Part shown: one piece after another, positions 34,537 through 46,049 of the stretch
How the letters are laid out: each line of letters opens with the position of its first letter
Position numbering within the stretch: position 1 is the stretch's first letter
NCBI RefSeq assembly: GCF_002878395.1
Contig: NC_061114.1
Span: 141,078,784 to 141,142,783, forward strand
Reading direction: 5' to 3'
Length of the DNA stretch: 64,000 bases
Source of the DNA: Capsicum annuum
Lineage: Eukaryota > Streptophyta > Magnoliopsida > Solanales > Solanaceae
The notes under the pieces: model-generated
Databases searched by the model: none
The model's input: only the letters and a program-made list of their open reading frames with translations
What the model was told of the DNA's origin: nothing
Program-made: the position numbers and the translations under genes

Positions 34537-37233
34537 AGTTTTTGGATCCATTTTTGGGGACTAGTAACTAGGCAACTATCTTATTTTTAGTTTTTCTATA
34601 TTGAGTTGTAAATAGTTTAGTTTTTTTAAAAAAAAATTAGTTTCATTTATATTCTCTTTTTATCACACTTCTTGACATGGCAGCCTGGGGTAGATGGTTT
34701 ACGAGTGATGACGATTCTATATGGTTTATGGTTTGTGGCAATGGTGGTCATTCTGAAGATATGTGTGATATCAATCCCAATTCAATAATGTTTGTGGGCT
34801 ATGATCAAAGGCAAAATTATATAAACTACTATAATCAAACAAGGCAAAATTAGCCTCAAATCCAATCATGGAACAACCAGCGGTAGTTTCAGTAGCAACA
34901 ACCAAATATGCAGGCCACGATTCAAACAAGAAATTTAAAAGAGATGATGAAACAAATTTTAGCATCTCAAGTTGAGTTGATGAAAGACATGAAGAACTAT
35001 TGGGAGGTTGTTGAGAAATTGAATAATAAATTGCAGATAGATGTAGAGTTGTTCTTCCAACTGGTTGTAGATAAAGTAGTTGATAATTTGAGGAAGTCTA
35101 GGTACTCAAAAACAAAAATTATTGAGAAGGTTAAGGAGACACTACCATCACCATATGAATTGTAACCATTCAATTTTCATCTTTCTTTTAAGACTGAAAT
35201 TAAGAAGGTGAATGAGAGAGTGTGTGTTATTGATAGTGTAAATCTAGAAGTGGGATTGATTGGGCCTTATTCAAAGCACTTTTATACATTATGTTTAGAT
35301 GATGTCTTATCTGTGGAATCTCTAAAATAGTGAAAGAGTATGAAGATGAGGAACAAGAATCCTATATTCTTCATTTTGCACCAGACAAGTAATATAAAAA
35401 CACATCTCACTTTAAGTCTGAGTGGTTTACCATGCATCGTCCATTATTCAATTCATTAATCTTTGTACCACCACCCTAAGATCGAGGCAAAAAGATGGAT
35501 GTGAAATTTAGGGAGAAATTTATATCCTCTAGGTGGAGGAAAAAGTTAATAAGGTCGTGTCGCGACACTAAATAAGGCACTTCTTGGGAGGCAACCCAAG
35601 ATAAGGTATGTTTTATTTTTAGTTTTTAGTTTTATTTCACATAGTTTTATTTTTGTTGAGTCACAGGTTGATTGAAAGTCAGAGTACCATTAACTTGAGC
35701 TAAGAAAAATGGAAAAACTTAGTGTGGGATACCATGGACCTCCTTTATGTGTAAAGATGCTACTAGCTAGGCCTAGAGGCCTCAGGGAGTATTTCTATTT
35801 CGTAATTTAAAAAGTTCACTTTGGGGACAAAGTAGATTTTTAAGTGTGGGGTGGGGAGTTCCCAAAGTTTGGCTTAATTTAAAAATTTTCTTAGGTTAGG
35901 AATAAGTGAGATATTCTTATTGGTGCTTTTTTTATTGCATTATTCAAGAGGATTTGTGTGTAAAAAGTATGTTGAAGAAGTGAATTGCTACATTTAAGAC
36001 TTCTAGGCTCATGTTTGTGACTCTTGTATTTGTTGGCTTAAATTTGAATTCATGATATTTTTTGGTTAGGAATCTATGATGATCCTATTGAGTTGAGCAT
36101 GTGCCAAGTGCGTGTGAGATTTTTGTATATTTCTTGTTGCATGTGATGTCTAGAACTTGCCCGGTGTGTGTGCAAAGTGAAATAAAGAGTGTGGGTTTAG
36201 GAGATGATTTAAGCATTTCTTTGATAGCCTTATTTTATACCTTCTATTTGGCCTACCCTTTGTACATTAGCCTAGTTAACCCTCAGTGTGCCTTTAGCCT
36301 TTTCTTTGGTAGCCGCATAAGTAGCCTAATTCCTTCTTTGGTAAACCATAATTTGATCCAAAAATCTTCTAAGTGCTTTAATAAAAAATTAATTTAGTAA
36401 GGAGTTTGAGAAATTGAAGAAGAAAAAGGTAAAATTGATGCCCCAAAGTAATTGTTATTGGTGTTTATATTTGATGTGTGGTGGTTGGGGGTGATATAAA
36501 TGAAGTTAGAAATATTCCCATGATTGTAGAAAAAGAAAAAATTGAATCATGAAGGAATAAACAATATGCCCACCATGTGTTTGTGAAAATACTTAAAAGA
36601 GATGGGGAAAATAAAATAAGGAGAAAGACAAAAAAAAGAGTGAATTGGTTGTTGAATGTGGTTTTATGCAAAAAATTGTGATGTATTAAAACGTTTAGGA
36701 AAGATAGTCAGTATTCTTGGCCAAAATAGTTTCTACCCATCCCTTAGCCTACATTACAACCTGGAAAAGACCGATTTAATCCTAAATTTCTCATTCTAAT
36801 ATTAGTGGAGTATAACACTAAGGGCAAGCCTATGGTTCATTATGTGCAATTTGTGAATTCTTTGTGAGAGTGACCGTAACTTGATTTTTATACCCATTAT
36901 GATAATTTCATTATTGTGAGTGTTTATGGGTAACTCTTTTGGCTGTGAGGGCACATGTTTTATGAATGTGGGTGATTTGTATTATGTCTTATGTTGAACA
37001 ATACGCATAAGTTTACCATGTATTGAGTCAATTGTTGAGGCTAGGATGTTTTGGAGTAGGATTCTTGAGCTTTCAATTGTGTATAACATACATAATTTTG
37101 TAAACTTACATTCCATGCAGTCATTGTAGTACTAGCATGAGTTTCTTGCATATAGTAGAAGTGTGTTCTCTTCAGTTCACGATGCTTATAGTTAAGAATT
37201 ATTCGAGGACGAACAAGGCTTTAAGTGTGGGGT
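34537..37233 (+). other. E3 internal region 1
   Basis: The primer site is changed to TGGATCCATTTTTGGGGA (34543-34560). An ATG at 34677 opens a short gag-like frame with VCGNGGHSEDMC, whose first zinc-knuckle Cys is Phe; it stops after about 60 codons. A second frame (34908-35165, EEL-type helix ILASQVELMKDMKNYWEVVE) leads into IDSVNLEVGLIGPYSKHFY and VPPP, ending near the hairpin at 35583-35600. The rest, to 37233, is non-coding. It ends TTTAAGTGTGGGGT. Confidence 0.8.
35583..35600 (+). other. Conserved hairpin, E3 internal 1
   Basis: CTTGGGAGGCAACCCAAG forms a perfect 6-bp stem with a 6-base loop. It is preceded by a GTCGCGAC palindrome at about 35562. Confidence 0.7.
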
Positions 37234-38946
37234 AATTTATGCATTCTTGCTTGCTATTTTAGCCTTTTTAGCCATATTTTAAGGATGATTCATATGCCTA
37301 ATGTATTGATAATGATATAAATGTGCATCTTCTAAGTGTCCATGAATGTGTTTACAATGTTTAATGGGGTTTTCAAACAAGTTTTGATTCAAATTGATCA
37401 ATTAGAGTTCAACAGAGAAAACTAGTGTGATTAGCTTAAGCTCGGTGTTTTTTAGTCTATTGTGTTGGGTTCTAATGTGTTATAATGAGTTCCTAAGGAT
37501 TTTATTATGTATTTATATGTGAAACAACTTTTGGATAATGTTTAAGGGTCAATTGGATCAAGAGAAGGGGCAAAACAATGAGTTAAAGATCAAAAATTAG
37601 CCTATAGTTAGCTCGTGTTTTTGATCCACCATTTTGGATGTTGTGTTGTTTTGATCTCTAAATTGTTGTATTTAATATTTAGGATTCTTGGTGAATGAAT
37701 TATGATGATATTTGTAGGATATACAAGCTTCAAACCAAGTGTAAACAACTCAAAAAGTCTTGGAATGGATCACAGAAGCACAATACACTACTTGATGCCA
37801 ATTTGGACACCTGGAATGTCCAGGGCAAGTGAGGACGCGTGAGAAATTATTTTGGCATGTGCTACACTCCAAAATGTTCAGAAGTCACCAAAACAGTGAA
37901 CCAAGGCGATATAGAGGTGACGCCTTGCCTGGAGTGGCTCTCAACCCAAAGTGCACCCTGGCCTGGAGTGAGGCTATAGCTAGGGCGGTGACCTCTCCAC
38001 TCCCGGGCTCAATAACTGAATGTTTCCAACTCCTACATGGGTTTGGTTTACCACAGTTTGGTTTACAACAGTGCTATAAATACATTATGGTCACGTTATT
38101 TACTTACTTTATGATGTCTTGGACGAGTTGTGTGGCTTCTCAACACTTCTTTTAGGGTTTATATCTCTTAATTTTAGTTTATTTTATGGTTTGAATCATC
38201 AATCGAAGGGATTGGATGATGAATATTTCCATTAAAGGCTAAAACTCCCTATACGGGGTTAAGGCCAAGATCATGACTACTTTTATTTTCAATTAAGTTT
38301 GTTAATTTGCTTATCATCATTAGCTGTTTGGTTATGGTTGTTTTAACTATTTTAAGGATTAGCTACCCTTAGAATACATCAATTGTCAACCTTGTGATCT
38401 CGGGAGAGCGAATAAGGCGATAGAACATGGGAATAAGCAAAGTATGGTTTGTGTTTCTTTATGAAATAAGAAATTCAAATTAGAATCAAGGATGGGGATG
38501 TACTTAGATGCCTTACTTGATTCATATGTAGGATGATATCTAGAAAGAACTTAAGTGAACTATTACATCACTGCTCAACGATGTAGTTGTAAGGTTCAAC
38601 TTAGGTAAAGGATTAGAGGTTGGGAAACCATAATCAAGCAATTAACCCTATGAATCAATAACCAAGATAAGTAATTTAACAAATGAAGTTCAATAAAGTA
38701 GTATGATTGTTTGTAAGTCTTAACCCTGGGGTTCTATCCATTGATTGTCCTAAGTCATTACTTCCCCGCATTAGTTTAGTTTCTTTTTAGTTTATAATTC
38801 TAAAACTCTATTGTTTATTTTTTCTCAATCGTTGAACTAGAATTGGATAGTCAAAAAATGAAAGTCCTTAAGAGATTGATACTTGGGCTTTCTTAAAGCC
38901 ACTCTACTACTTGATAAGACCACGTACACTTGCGTGTGCGTTGTTA
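37234..38946 (+). repeat. E3 LTR 2 (5' terminus missing)
   Basis: The LTR joins the preceding region as GTGGGGTAATTTATGC, lacking about 14 bases including the TGATGTTGGG start. At its end GCGTTGTTA replaces GCGCTTGGGCGCTGTCA, a short deletion. These scars sit only at inner junctions. CTATAAATA is at 38074-38082. Confidence 0.88.
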
Positions 38947-39995
38947 AGTTTTTGTCGTCGTTGTCGGGGACTTGTAACTAGGAAACTATATTAATTTTGC
39001 TTTTTCTATATTGAGTTGTAAATAGTTTAGTTTTTTGTAAGTTTTTTTTAGTTTCTTTTGTATTCTTTTTTAATCACACTTCTTGACATAGCAGCCTGGG
39101 ATAGATGATTTGCAAGTGATGACGATTCTATATGGTGTATGATTTGTGGTAATGGTGGCCATTCTGAAGATATGTGTGTTGTCTATCCCGATTCAGTAAT
39201 ATTTATGGGCTATGATCAAAGGCAAAATTATATAAACTACTATAATCAAACGGGGCAGAATCTGCCACAAATCCAATCATGGAACAACCAACAGTAGTTT
39301 CAGCAGCAACAACTAAATATGCAGGCCACAATTCAAACAAACAATTTGGAAGAGATGATGAAACAAATTTTAGCGTCTCAGGTTGAGTTGATGGAAAACA
39401 TGAAAAACTATTGGGAGGCTGTAGAGTAATTAAATAAAATATTAGAGATAAATGAAGATTGACCTTCCAACCGATTGTAGATGAAGTAGCTGATAATTCG
39501 AGAAAGTCTGAGTACTCAGAAACTAAAATTGTTAAACAGGTTAAGGAGATACTACCATCACCATATGAATCGCAACTATTCAATTTTCATCTTTCTTTTG
39601 AGACTGAAATTTAGAAGGTGAATGAGAGTGAGTGTGTTATTGATAGTATAAATCTAGAAATAGGATTGTTTGGGCCTTATTTAAAGCACTTTTCTGCATT
39701 ATGTTTAGATGATGTCTTGTCTTTGAAATTATCTGAAATAGTGAAAGAATGTGAAGATGAGGAACAAGAATCCTATATTCTTATTTTTTTTACTGGGTAA
39801 GCAATATAAAAACAAACCTTACTTTAAGGTAGAGTGGTTTACCATGCATCATCCATTACTCAGTTTGTTAATATTTGTACCACCACCCTATGATCGAGGC
39901 AAAAAAAATGGATACGAAATTGGGGGTGAAGTTTATATCCTCTAGGTGGAGGAAGAAGTTAATTGGGTCGTGCCACCACACTAAATTAGGTGCTT

Positions 39996-40013
39996 CTTGG
40001 GAGGCAACCCAAG
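39996..40013 (+). other. Conserved hairpin, E3 internal 2
   Basis: CTTGGGAGGCAACCCAAG, identical to the first unit. Confidence 0.7.
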
Positions 40014-40246
40014 CTAAGGTATGTTTTATTTTTAGTTTATAGTTTTATTTCACATAGTTTTTGTTTTTGTTGAGTCACAGGTTGATGGGATGTCTGAGTA
40101 ACGAAAACTTGAGCTAAGAAGCATGGCAAAAACTGAGTGTGGGTCCAATGGACCTACTTTATGTGAGATATTCTTATTGGTGCTATTTTTTTATCACATG
40201 ATGCAAGTGGTTTTGTATGTAAAAAGTATGTTGAAGGAGTGAATTG

Positions 40247-40534
40247 CTACTTTTAGGACTTCTAGGCTCATGTTTGTGACTCATGTATTTTGTTGCATTA
40301 AATTTGAATTAATGATATTCTTTGGTTGGGGGTCTATGATGAGCCTATTGAGTTGAGCAGGTGCCATGTGCATGTAAAATTTTTATATATCTACTTTTAG
40401 GACTTCTAGGCTCATGTTTGTGACTCATGTATTTTGTTGCATTAAATTTGAATTAATGATATTCTTTGGTTGGGGGTCTATGATGAGCCTATTGAGTTGA
40501 GCAGGTGCCATGTGCATGTAAAATTTTTATATAT
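40247..40534. repeat. Perfect 144-bp tandem duplication
   Basis: 40247-40390 and 40391-40534 are identical by direct reading, starting CTACTTTTAGGACTTC and ending TTTTTATATAT. The other two E3 internal regions have one copy, so this is a recent event in an otherwise mutated array. Confidence 0.9.
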
Positions 40535-41637
40535 TTCTTATTGCATGTGATGTCTAGAACTTGCCCCTTATTTGTGCAAAGCGAAATAAAGAGTGTGGGT
40601 TTAGGAGATGATTTAGGCATTTCTTTGATAGCCTTGTTTTATTCTATTTGTCCTACCCTTTGTGCATTATCCTAGTTAAACTCCATTAGAACTTTAGCCT
40701 TTTGTTTGGTAGCTGCATAAGTTGCCTAATCCCTTCTTTGGTAAACATAATTTGATCTAAAATTCTCGTAAGTGCTTTAATGAAAAATTGATTTAGTAAG
40801 GAGTTTGAGAAATTAAAGAAGAAAAAGGTGAAACTGATACCCCAAGGTAATTTTTATTGGTGTTTATATTTGATGTATGGTGTTTGGGAGTGATATAAAT
40901 GGAGTTAGAAATATTCCCATGATTTTAGAAAAAGAAAAAATTGAATCTTGAAGGAAAAACAATATGCCCACCATGTGTTTAAGAAAATGCTTAAAAGAGA
41001 TGCAGCAAAATAAAATAAGGAAGAAGAAAAAAAAAAGGTGTGAATAGGTTGTTGAAGGTGGTTTTATGTGAAAACTTGTGATGTATTAAGACACTTAGGA
41101 AAGATAGTCACTATTCTTGGCGAAAATAGTTCCTACCTGTCCCTTAGCCTACATTACAACCTGGAAAAGACCTATTTGATCCAAAATTTCACATCCTAAT
41201 ATTAGTGAAGTATGACACTAAGGGAAAGCCTATGGTTCATTATGTGCAAATTATGAATTCTTTGTGAGAGTGACCGTAACTTTATTTTTATATCTATTAT
41301 GATAATTGAATTATTGTGAGTGTTTATGGGTAACTCTCTTGGTTGTGAGGGCACATGTTTGATGAATGTGGGTGATTTGTATGATGTCTTATATTAAACA
41401 ATATGCATGAGTTTCCCATGTATTGAGTCAATTGTTGAGGCTAGGATGTTTGGGAGTAGGATTCTTGAGCTTTCAATTGCGTATAACATGTGTAGTGTTG
41501 TAAACTTGCATTCCATGTAGTCATTGTATTACTAGCTTGAGTTTCTTTCATGTAGTGAAAGTGTGGAGTCTATTCAGCTCATGATACTTATAGTTAATAA
41601 TTGTTCAAGGACGAAGAAGGCTTTAAGTGTGGGGTGG

Positions 41638-43355
41638 TGATGTTAGGTGAATTTATGCATTCTAGCCTTGCTATTTTAACCTTTTAGCCTTTTTTTTAGG
41701 ATGATTCATGTGTCTAATGTGTTGATAATGATATAAATGTGCATATAAGTGTCCATGTAAGTATTTACAATTTTTAATGGTGTTTTCAAACAAGTTTTGA
41801 TTAAAATTAATCATTTAGATTTCAAAAGAGAAAACTAGTGTGATTAGCTTGAGCTCGGTGTTTTTCTACTCTATTCTGTTGGGTTCTAATGTGTTTTAAT
41901 GAGTTCCTAAGATTTTTATTATGTATCTATATGTGAAACAACCTGTGAATAATTTTTAACGGTCAATCGGATCAAGCCAAGGGTCAAAATAATGAGTTAA
42001 AGATCAAAGTGAAATTAGACAATGTTTAGCTCGTGTTTTTATCCACCGTTTTTGATGTTGTGTTGTTTTGAAATTTAAATTATTGTGTTTAATGTTATAG
42101 GATGCTTGGTGAATGGATTATAATGATATATCTAGGATATTCAAGCTTCAAATCAAGTGGAAACAACTCAAAAAGTCTTGGAATGGCTCACAGAAGCACA
42201 ATACGCTACTTGACGCTAATTTGGACACCAAGAATGTACAGGGAGAGTGAGGGTGCGAGTGAAGTTATTCAGGCACGTGCATCACTCCAAAATGTTCAGA
42301 AGAACCAAAATAGTGATCCAAGATGATATGGAGGATACACCTTTCCTAGAGCGGTGCTCAACCTAGGGCGCAGCCTTGCCTGGAGCGGGGCTATAGCCAG
42401 GACGGCGCCCTTTCCACTCCCGGGCTCAATAATTGAATTTTTCCAACTCCTACATGGGTTTGGTTTACCACAGGGCAATAAATACATCATGTTCATGTTT
42501 TTTACTTACTTTTTGACATCTTGGATTAGTTGTGGGGCTGCTCAACACATGTTTTAGGGTTTATATCTCTTAATTTTAGTTTCTTCAATGGTTTGTATCC
42601 TCAATCCAAGGGATTGATAATGAATATTTCCATTAAAGGCTAAAACTCCCTATCCGAAGTTATGGCCAAGATCATGACTACTTTTATTTTGAATTAAGTT
42701 TTTAAATTTGTTTATCATCATTGGTTGTTTTTTTATGCTTGTTTTAACTATTTTAAGGATTAGCTACCCTTAGAATACATCAATTGTCATCCTTGTGATC
42801 TCAAAAGAGGGAATAAGGCGATAGAACATGGGAATAAGCAAAGTATGGTTTGTGTTTCTTTATGAAATAAGAAATTCAAATTAGTATCAAGGACAGGGAT
42901 GTACTTAGATGCCTTACTTGATTCATATGTAGGATGATATCTAGAAAGAACTTAAGTGAACTATTATATCCCTGCTCAATGATGTAGTTGTGAGGTTAAA
43001 CTTAGGTAAAGGATTAGAGGTTGGTAAACCATAATCATGCAATTAACCCTATGAATCAACAACCGAGATAAGTAATTTAACGAATGAAGTTCAATAACGT
43101 AGTATGATTGTTCGTAAGCCTTATCCCTGAGCTTCTATTCATTGATTGTCCTAAGTCATTACTTTCCCGCACTAGTTTAGTTTCATTTTAGTTTACAATT
43201 CTAAAACTCTATTGTTTACTTTTTCTCAATCGTTGAACTAGAACTGCATAGTCGGCAAATACAAGTCCCTGAGGGATTGATACTTAGGCTTTCTTGAAGT
43301 CACTTTACTACTTGATAAGGCCACGTACACTTGCGTGTGAGCTTGGGCGCTGTCA
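41638..43355 (+). repeat. E3 LTR 3
   Basis: Begins TGATGTTAGGTG and ends GGGCGCTGTCA. Its TATA position is changed to CAATAAATA (42476-42484). The GC-rich block is at about 42335-42425. Confidence 0.9.
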
Positions 43356-43361
43356 AGTTTT

Positions 43362-43379
43362 TGGCGCCGTTTTGGGGGA
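43362..43379 (+). promoter_or_regulatory. E3 primer-binding site (tRNA-Asp type)
   Basis: TGGCGCCGTTTTGGGGGA matches TGGCGCCGTTGCCGGGGA at 15 of 18 positions, six bases after the LTR end. This tRNA choice is typical of Athila elements. Confidence 0.8.
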
Positions 43380-44403
43380 CTTGTAACTAGGCAACTATCT
43401 TCTTTTTAGTTTCTCTATATTGAGTTGTAAAATGTTTAGATTTTTCTTTACTTTTTTTGTTTCTTTTTTATTCTCTTTTTATCACACTTCTTGACATAGC
43501 ATCCTGCGATAGACGGTTTGTGAGTGATGATGATTTTATATGGTGTATGGTTTATGGCAATGGTGCTCATTCTGAAGATATGTATGTTTTCAATCTCGAT
43601 TCAGTAATTTTAGTAGGCTATGATCAAAGAAAAAAATTATATATAATACTATAATCAAACGGGGCAAAATCAGCCAGAAATCCAATCGTGGAACAACCAG
43701 CGGCAGTTTTAGCAGCAACAACCAAACATGCAGGCCACGATTCAAACAAGAAATTTGGAAGAGATAATAAAACAAATTTTAGCGTATTAAGTTGAGTTAA
43801 TGGAAGACATGAAGAACTATCGAGATGTTGTAGAGCAATTGAATAATAAATTGGAGATAGATGTAGTGTTAACCTTCCAACCGGTTATAGATGAAGTAGC
43901 TGATAATTCGACAAAGTCTGAGTACTCGGAAACTTAAATTGTTGAACAGGTTAAAGAGATACTACCATTACTATATGAATTGCAACCATTCAATTTTCAT
44001 CTTTCTTTTGAGACTGAAATTGAGAAGGTGAATGAGAGTGAATGTGTTATTGATAGTGTAAATCTAGAAGTGGGATTAGTTGGGCCTCATTCAGCGTACT
44101 TTTGTACAATATGTTTAGATGATGTTTTGTCGTTGAAATTATCTGAAATAGTGGAAGAATGTGAATATGAGGAACAAGGATCCTATATTCTTATTTTTGC
44201 ACTGGATAAGCAATATAAAAACAAACCTCACTTCAAGGCTGAGTGGTTTTCCATGCATTATCCATTACGCGGTTCATTAATCTTTGTACCACCACCCTAT
44301 GATCGAGGCAAAAAAATGGATGCAAAATTGGGGGTGAAGTTTATATCCTCTAGGTGGAGGAAAAAGTTAATTGGGTCATGCCGCGATACTAAATTAGGTG
44401 CTT

Positions 44404-44421
44404 CTTGGGAGGAAAACCAAG
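44404..44421 (+). other. Conserved hairpin, E3 internal 3 (damaged)
   Basis: CTTGGGAGGAAAACCAAG; two C-to-A changes break the inner stem. Confidence 0.6.
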
Positions 44422-46049
44422 CTAAGGTATGTTATATTTTTAGTTTTAAGTTTTATTTCACGTAGTTTTATTTTTGTTGAGTCACAGGTTGATGGGAAGT
44501 CAGAGTACCGGAAACTTGAGCTAAGAAGCATGGAAAAAACTGACTGTAGGGTCCCATGGACCTCCTTTATGTGTAAAGATGCTACTAGCTAGGCCTAGAG
44601 GCCTCAAGGAGTATTTCTATCTCTTAATTAAAAAAGTTCACTTTGGGGACAAAGTAGATTTTTAAGTGTGGGGTGGGAAAATTCCTAATTTTTGGCCCAA
44701 TTTAAAAATTTTCTAGGCTAGGAAGAAGTGAGATATTCTTATTGGTGCTATTTTTTATTACATGGTGTAAGTGGGTTTATGTGTAAAAAGCATGTTGAAG
44801 GAGTGAATTGCTACTTTTAAGACTTCTAGGCTCATGTTTGTGACTCTTGTATTTGCTGGCTTAAATTTGAATTCATGATATTATTTGGTTGGGAGTCTAT
44901 GATGATCCTATTGAGATGAGCATGTGCCTTATGCGTGTGAGATTTTTGTATATTCCTTATTGCATGTGATGTCGAGAACTTTCCCAGTGTGTGTGCAAAG
45001 CGAAATAAAGAGTGTGGATTTAGGAGATGATTTTGGCATTTCTTTGATAGACTTGTTTTATACCCTTCCATTTTTCCTACCCTTTGTGCATTATCCTAGT
45101 TAGCCCCCATTGAGCCTTTAGCCTTTTCTTTGGTAGCCGCATAAGTAGCCTAATCCATTCTTTGGTAAACCATAATTTGATCCAAAAATCTCCTAAGTTC
45201 TTTTATGAAAAAATGATTTAGTAAGGAGTTTGAGAAATTGAAGAAGAAAAAGGTGAAATTGATGCCACAAGGTAATTATTATTGCTGTTTATATTTGATG
45301 TGCGTGGTTGGGAGTGATATAAATGGAGTTAGATATATTTCCATGATTGTAGAAAAAGAAAAAATTAAATCTTGAAGGAATAAACAATATGCCCACCATG
45401 TGTTTGTGAAAATACTTAAAAAGCGATGAGGCAAAATAAAATAAGGAGGAAGACAAAAAAAGGTGTGAATAGGTTGTTGAAGGTGGTTTTATGTGATTAA
45501 AATGCTTAGGAAAGATAGTCACTATTCTTGGCCAAAATAATTCCTACCCATCCCTTAGCCTACATTATAACCCAAAAAAAGACCTATTTGATCCTAAATT
45601 TCACATTTTAATATTAGTGGAGTATGACACTAAGGGAAAGCCTATGGTTCATTTTGTGAAATTTGTGAATTCTTTGTGAGAGTAAGCGTAACTTGATTTT
45701 TATGCCTGTTATGATAATTGCATTATTGTGAGTGTTATGGGTAACTCTCTTAGTTGTGAGGGAACATGTTAGATAAATGTGGGTGATTTGTATGATGTCT
45801 TATATTGAACAATATGCATGAGTTTGCCATGTATTGAGTCAATTCTTGAGGCTAGGATTTTCTGGAGTAGGATTCTTGAGCTTTCAATTGTGTATAACAT
45901 GCGTAGTGTTGTAAACTTGCATTCCATGCAGTCATTGTAGTACTATCTTGAGTTTTTCTTCTCGTAGTATAAGTGCGTAGTCTCTTCAGATCATGATGCT
46001 TATAGTTAAGAACTGTTTGAGGACTAAGAAGGCTTTAAGTGTGAGGTGG

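Larger units (their letters stand above)
38947..41637 (+). other. E3 internal region 2
   Basis: The primer site reads TGTCGTCGTTGTCGGGGA (38953-38970). The gag-like start codon is ATA, but the zinc knuckle CMICGNGGHSEDMC (about 39138-39180) is intact here only. The downstream frame 39618-39800 carries NESECVIDSINLEIGL and CLDDVLSLKLSEIVKECEDE. A perfect 144-bp tandem duplication lies at 40247-40534, and about 157 bp present in the other two copies is missing at 40163-40165. Confidence 0.8.
43356..46049 (+). other. E3 internal region 3
   Basis: The best-preserved primer site, TGGCGCCGTTTTGGGGGA, is at 43362-43379 (tRNA-Asp type). The gag start codon is ATA and the zinc knuckle is lost (CMVYGNGAHSEDMY). 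The downstream frame is the longest of the three (43980-44465, 161 codons), with PFNFHLSFETEIEKVNESEC, CLDDVLSLKLSEIVEECEYE, VPPPYDRGKKMDAKLG and SSRWRKKLIGSCRDTKLGAS. I do not recognise this domain; it is unlike protease, RT or integrase. Confidence 0.8.

Noticed and set aside
37829..38155. Plus-strand frames recurring in the E3 LTRs (also 42354-42557 and 46800-46985)
   Set aside because: They fall across the GC-rich U3 block and TATA box and are not conserved in frame between LTR copies.
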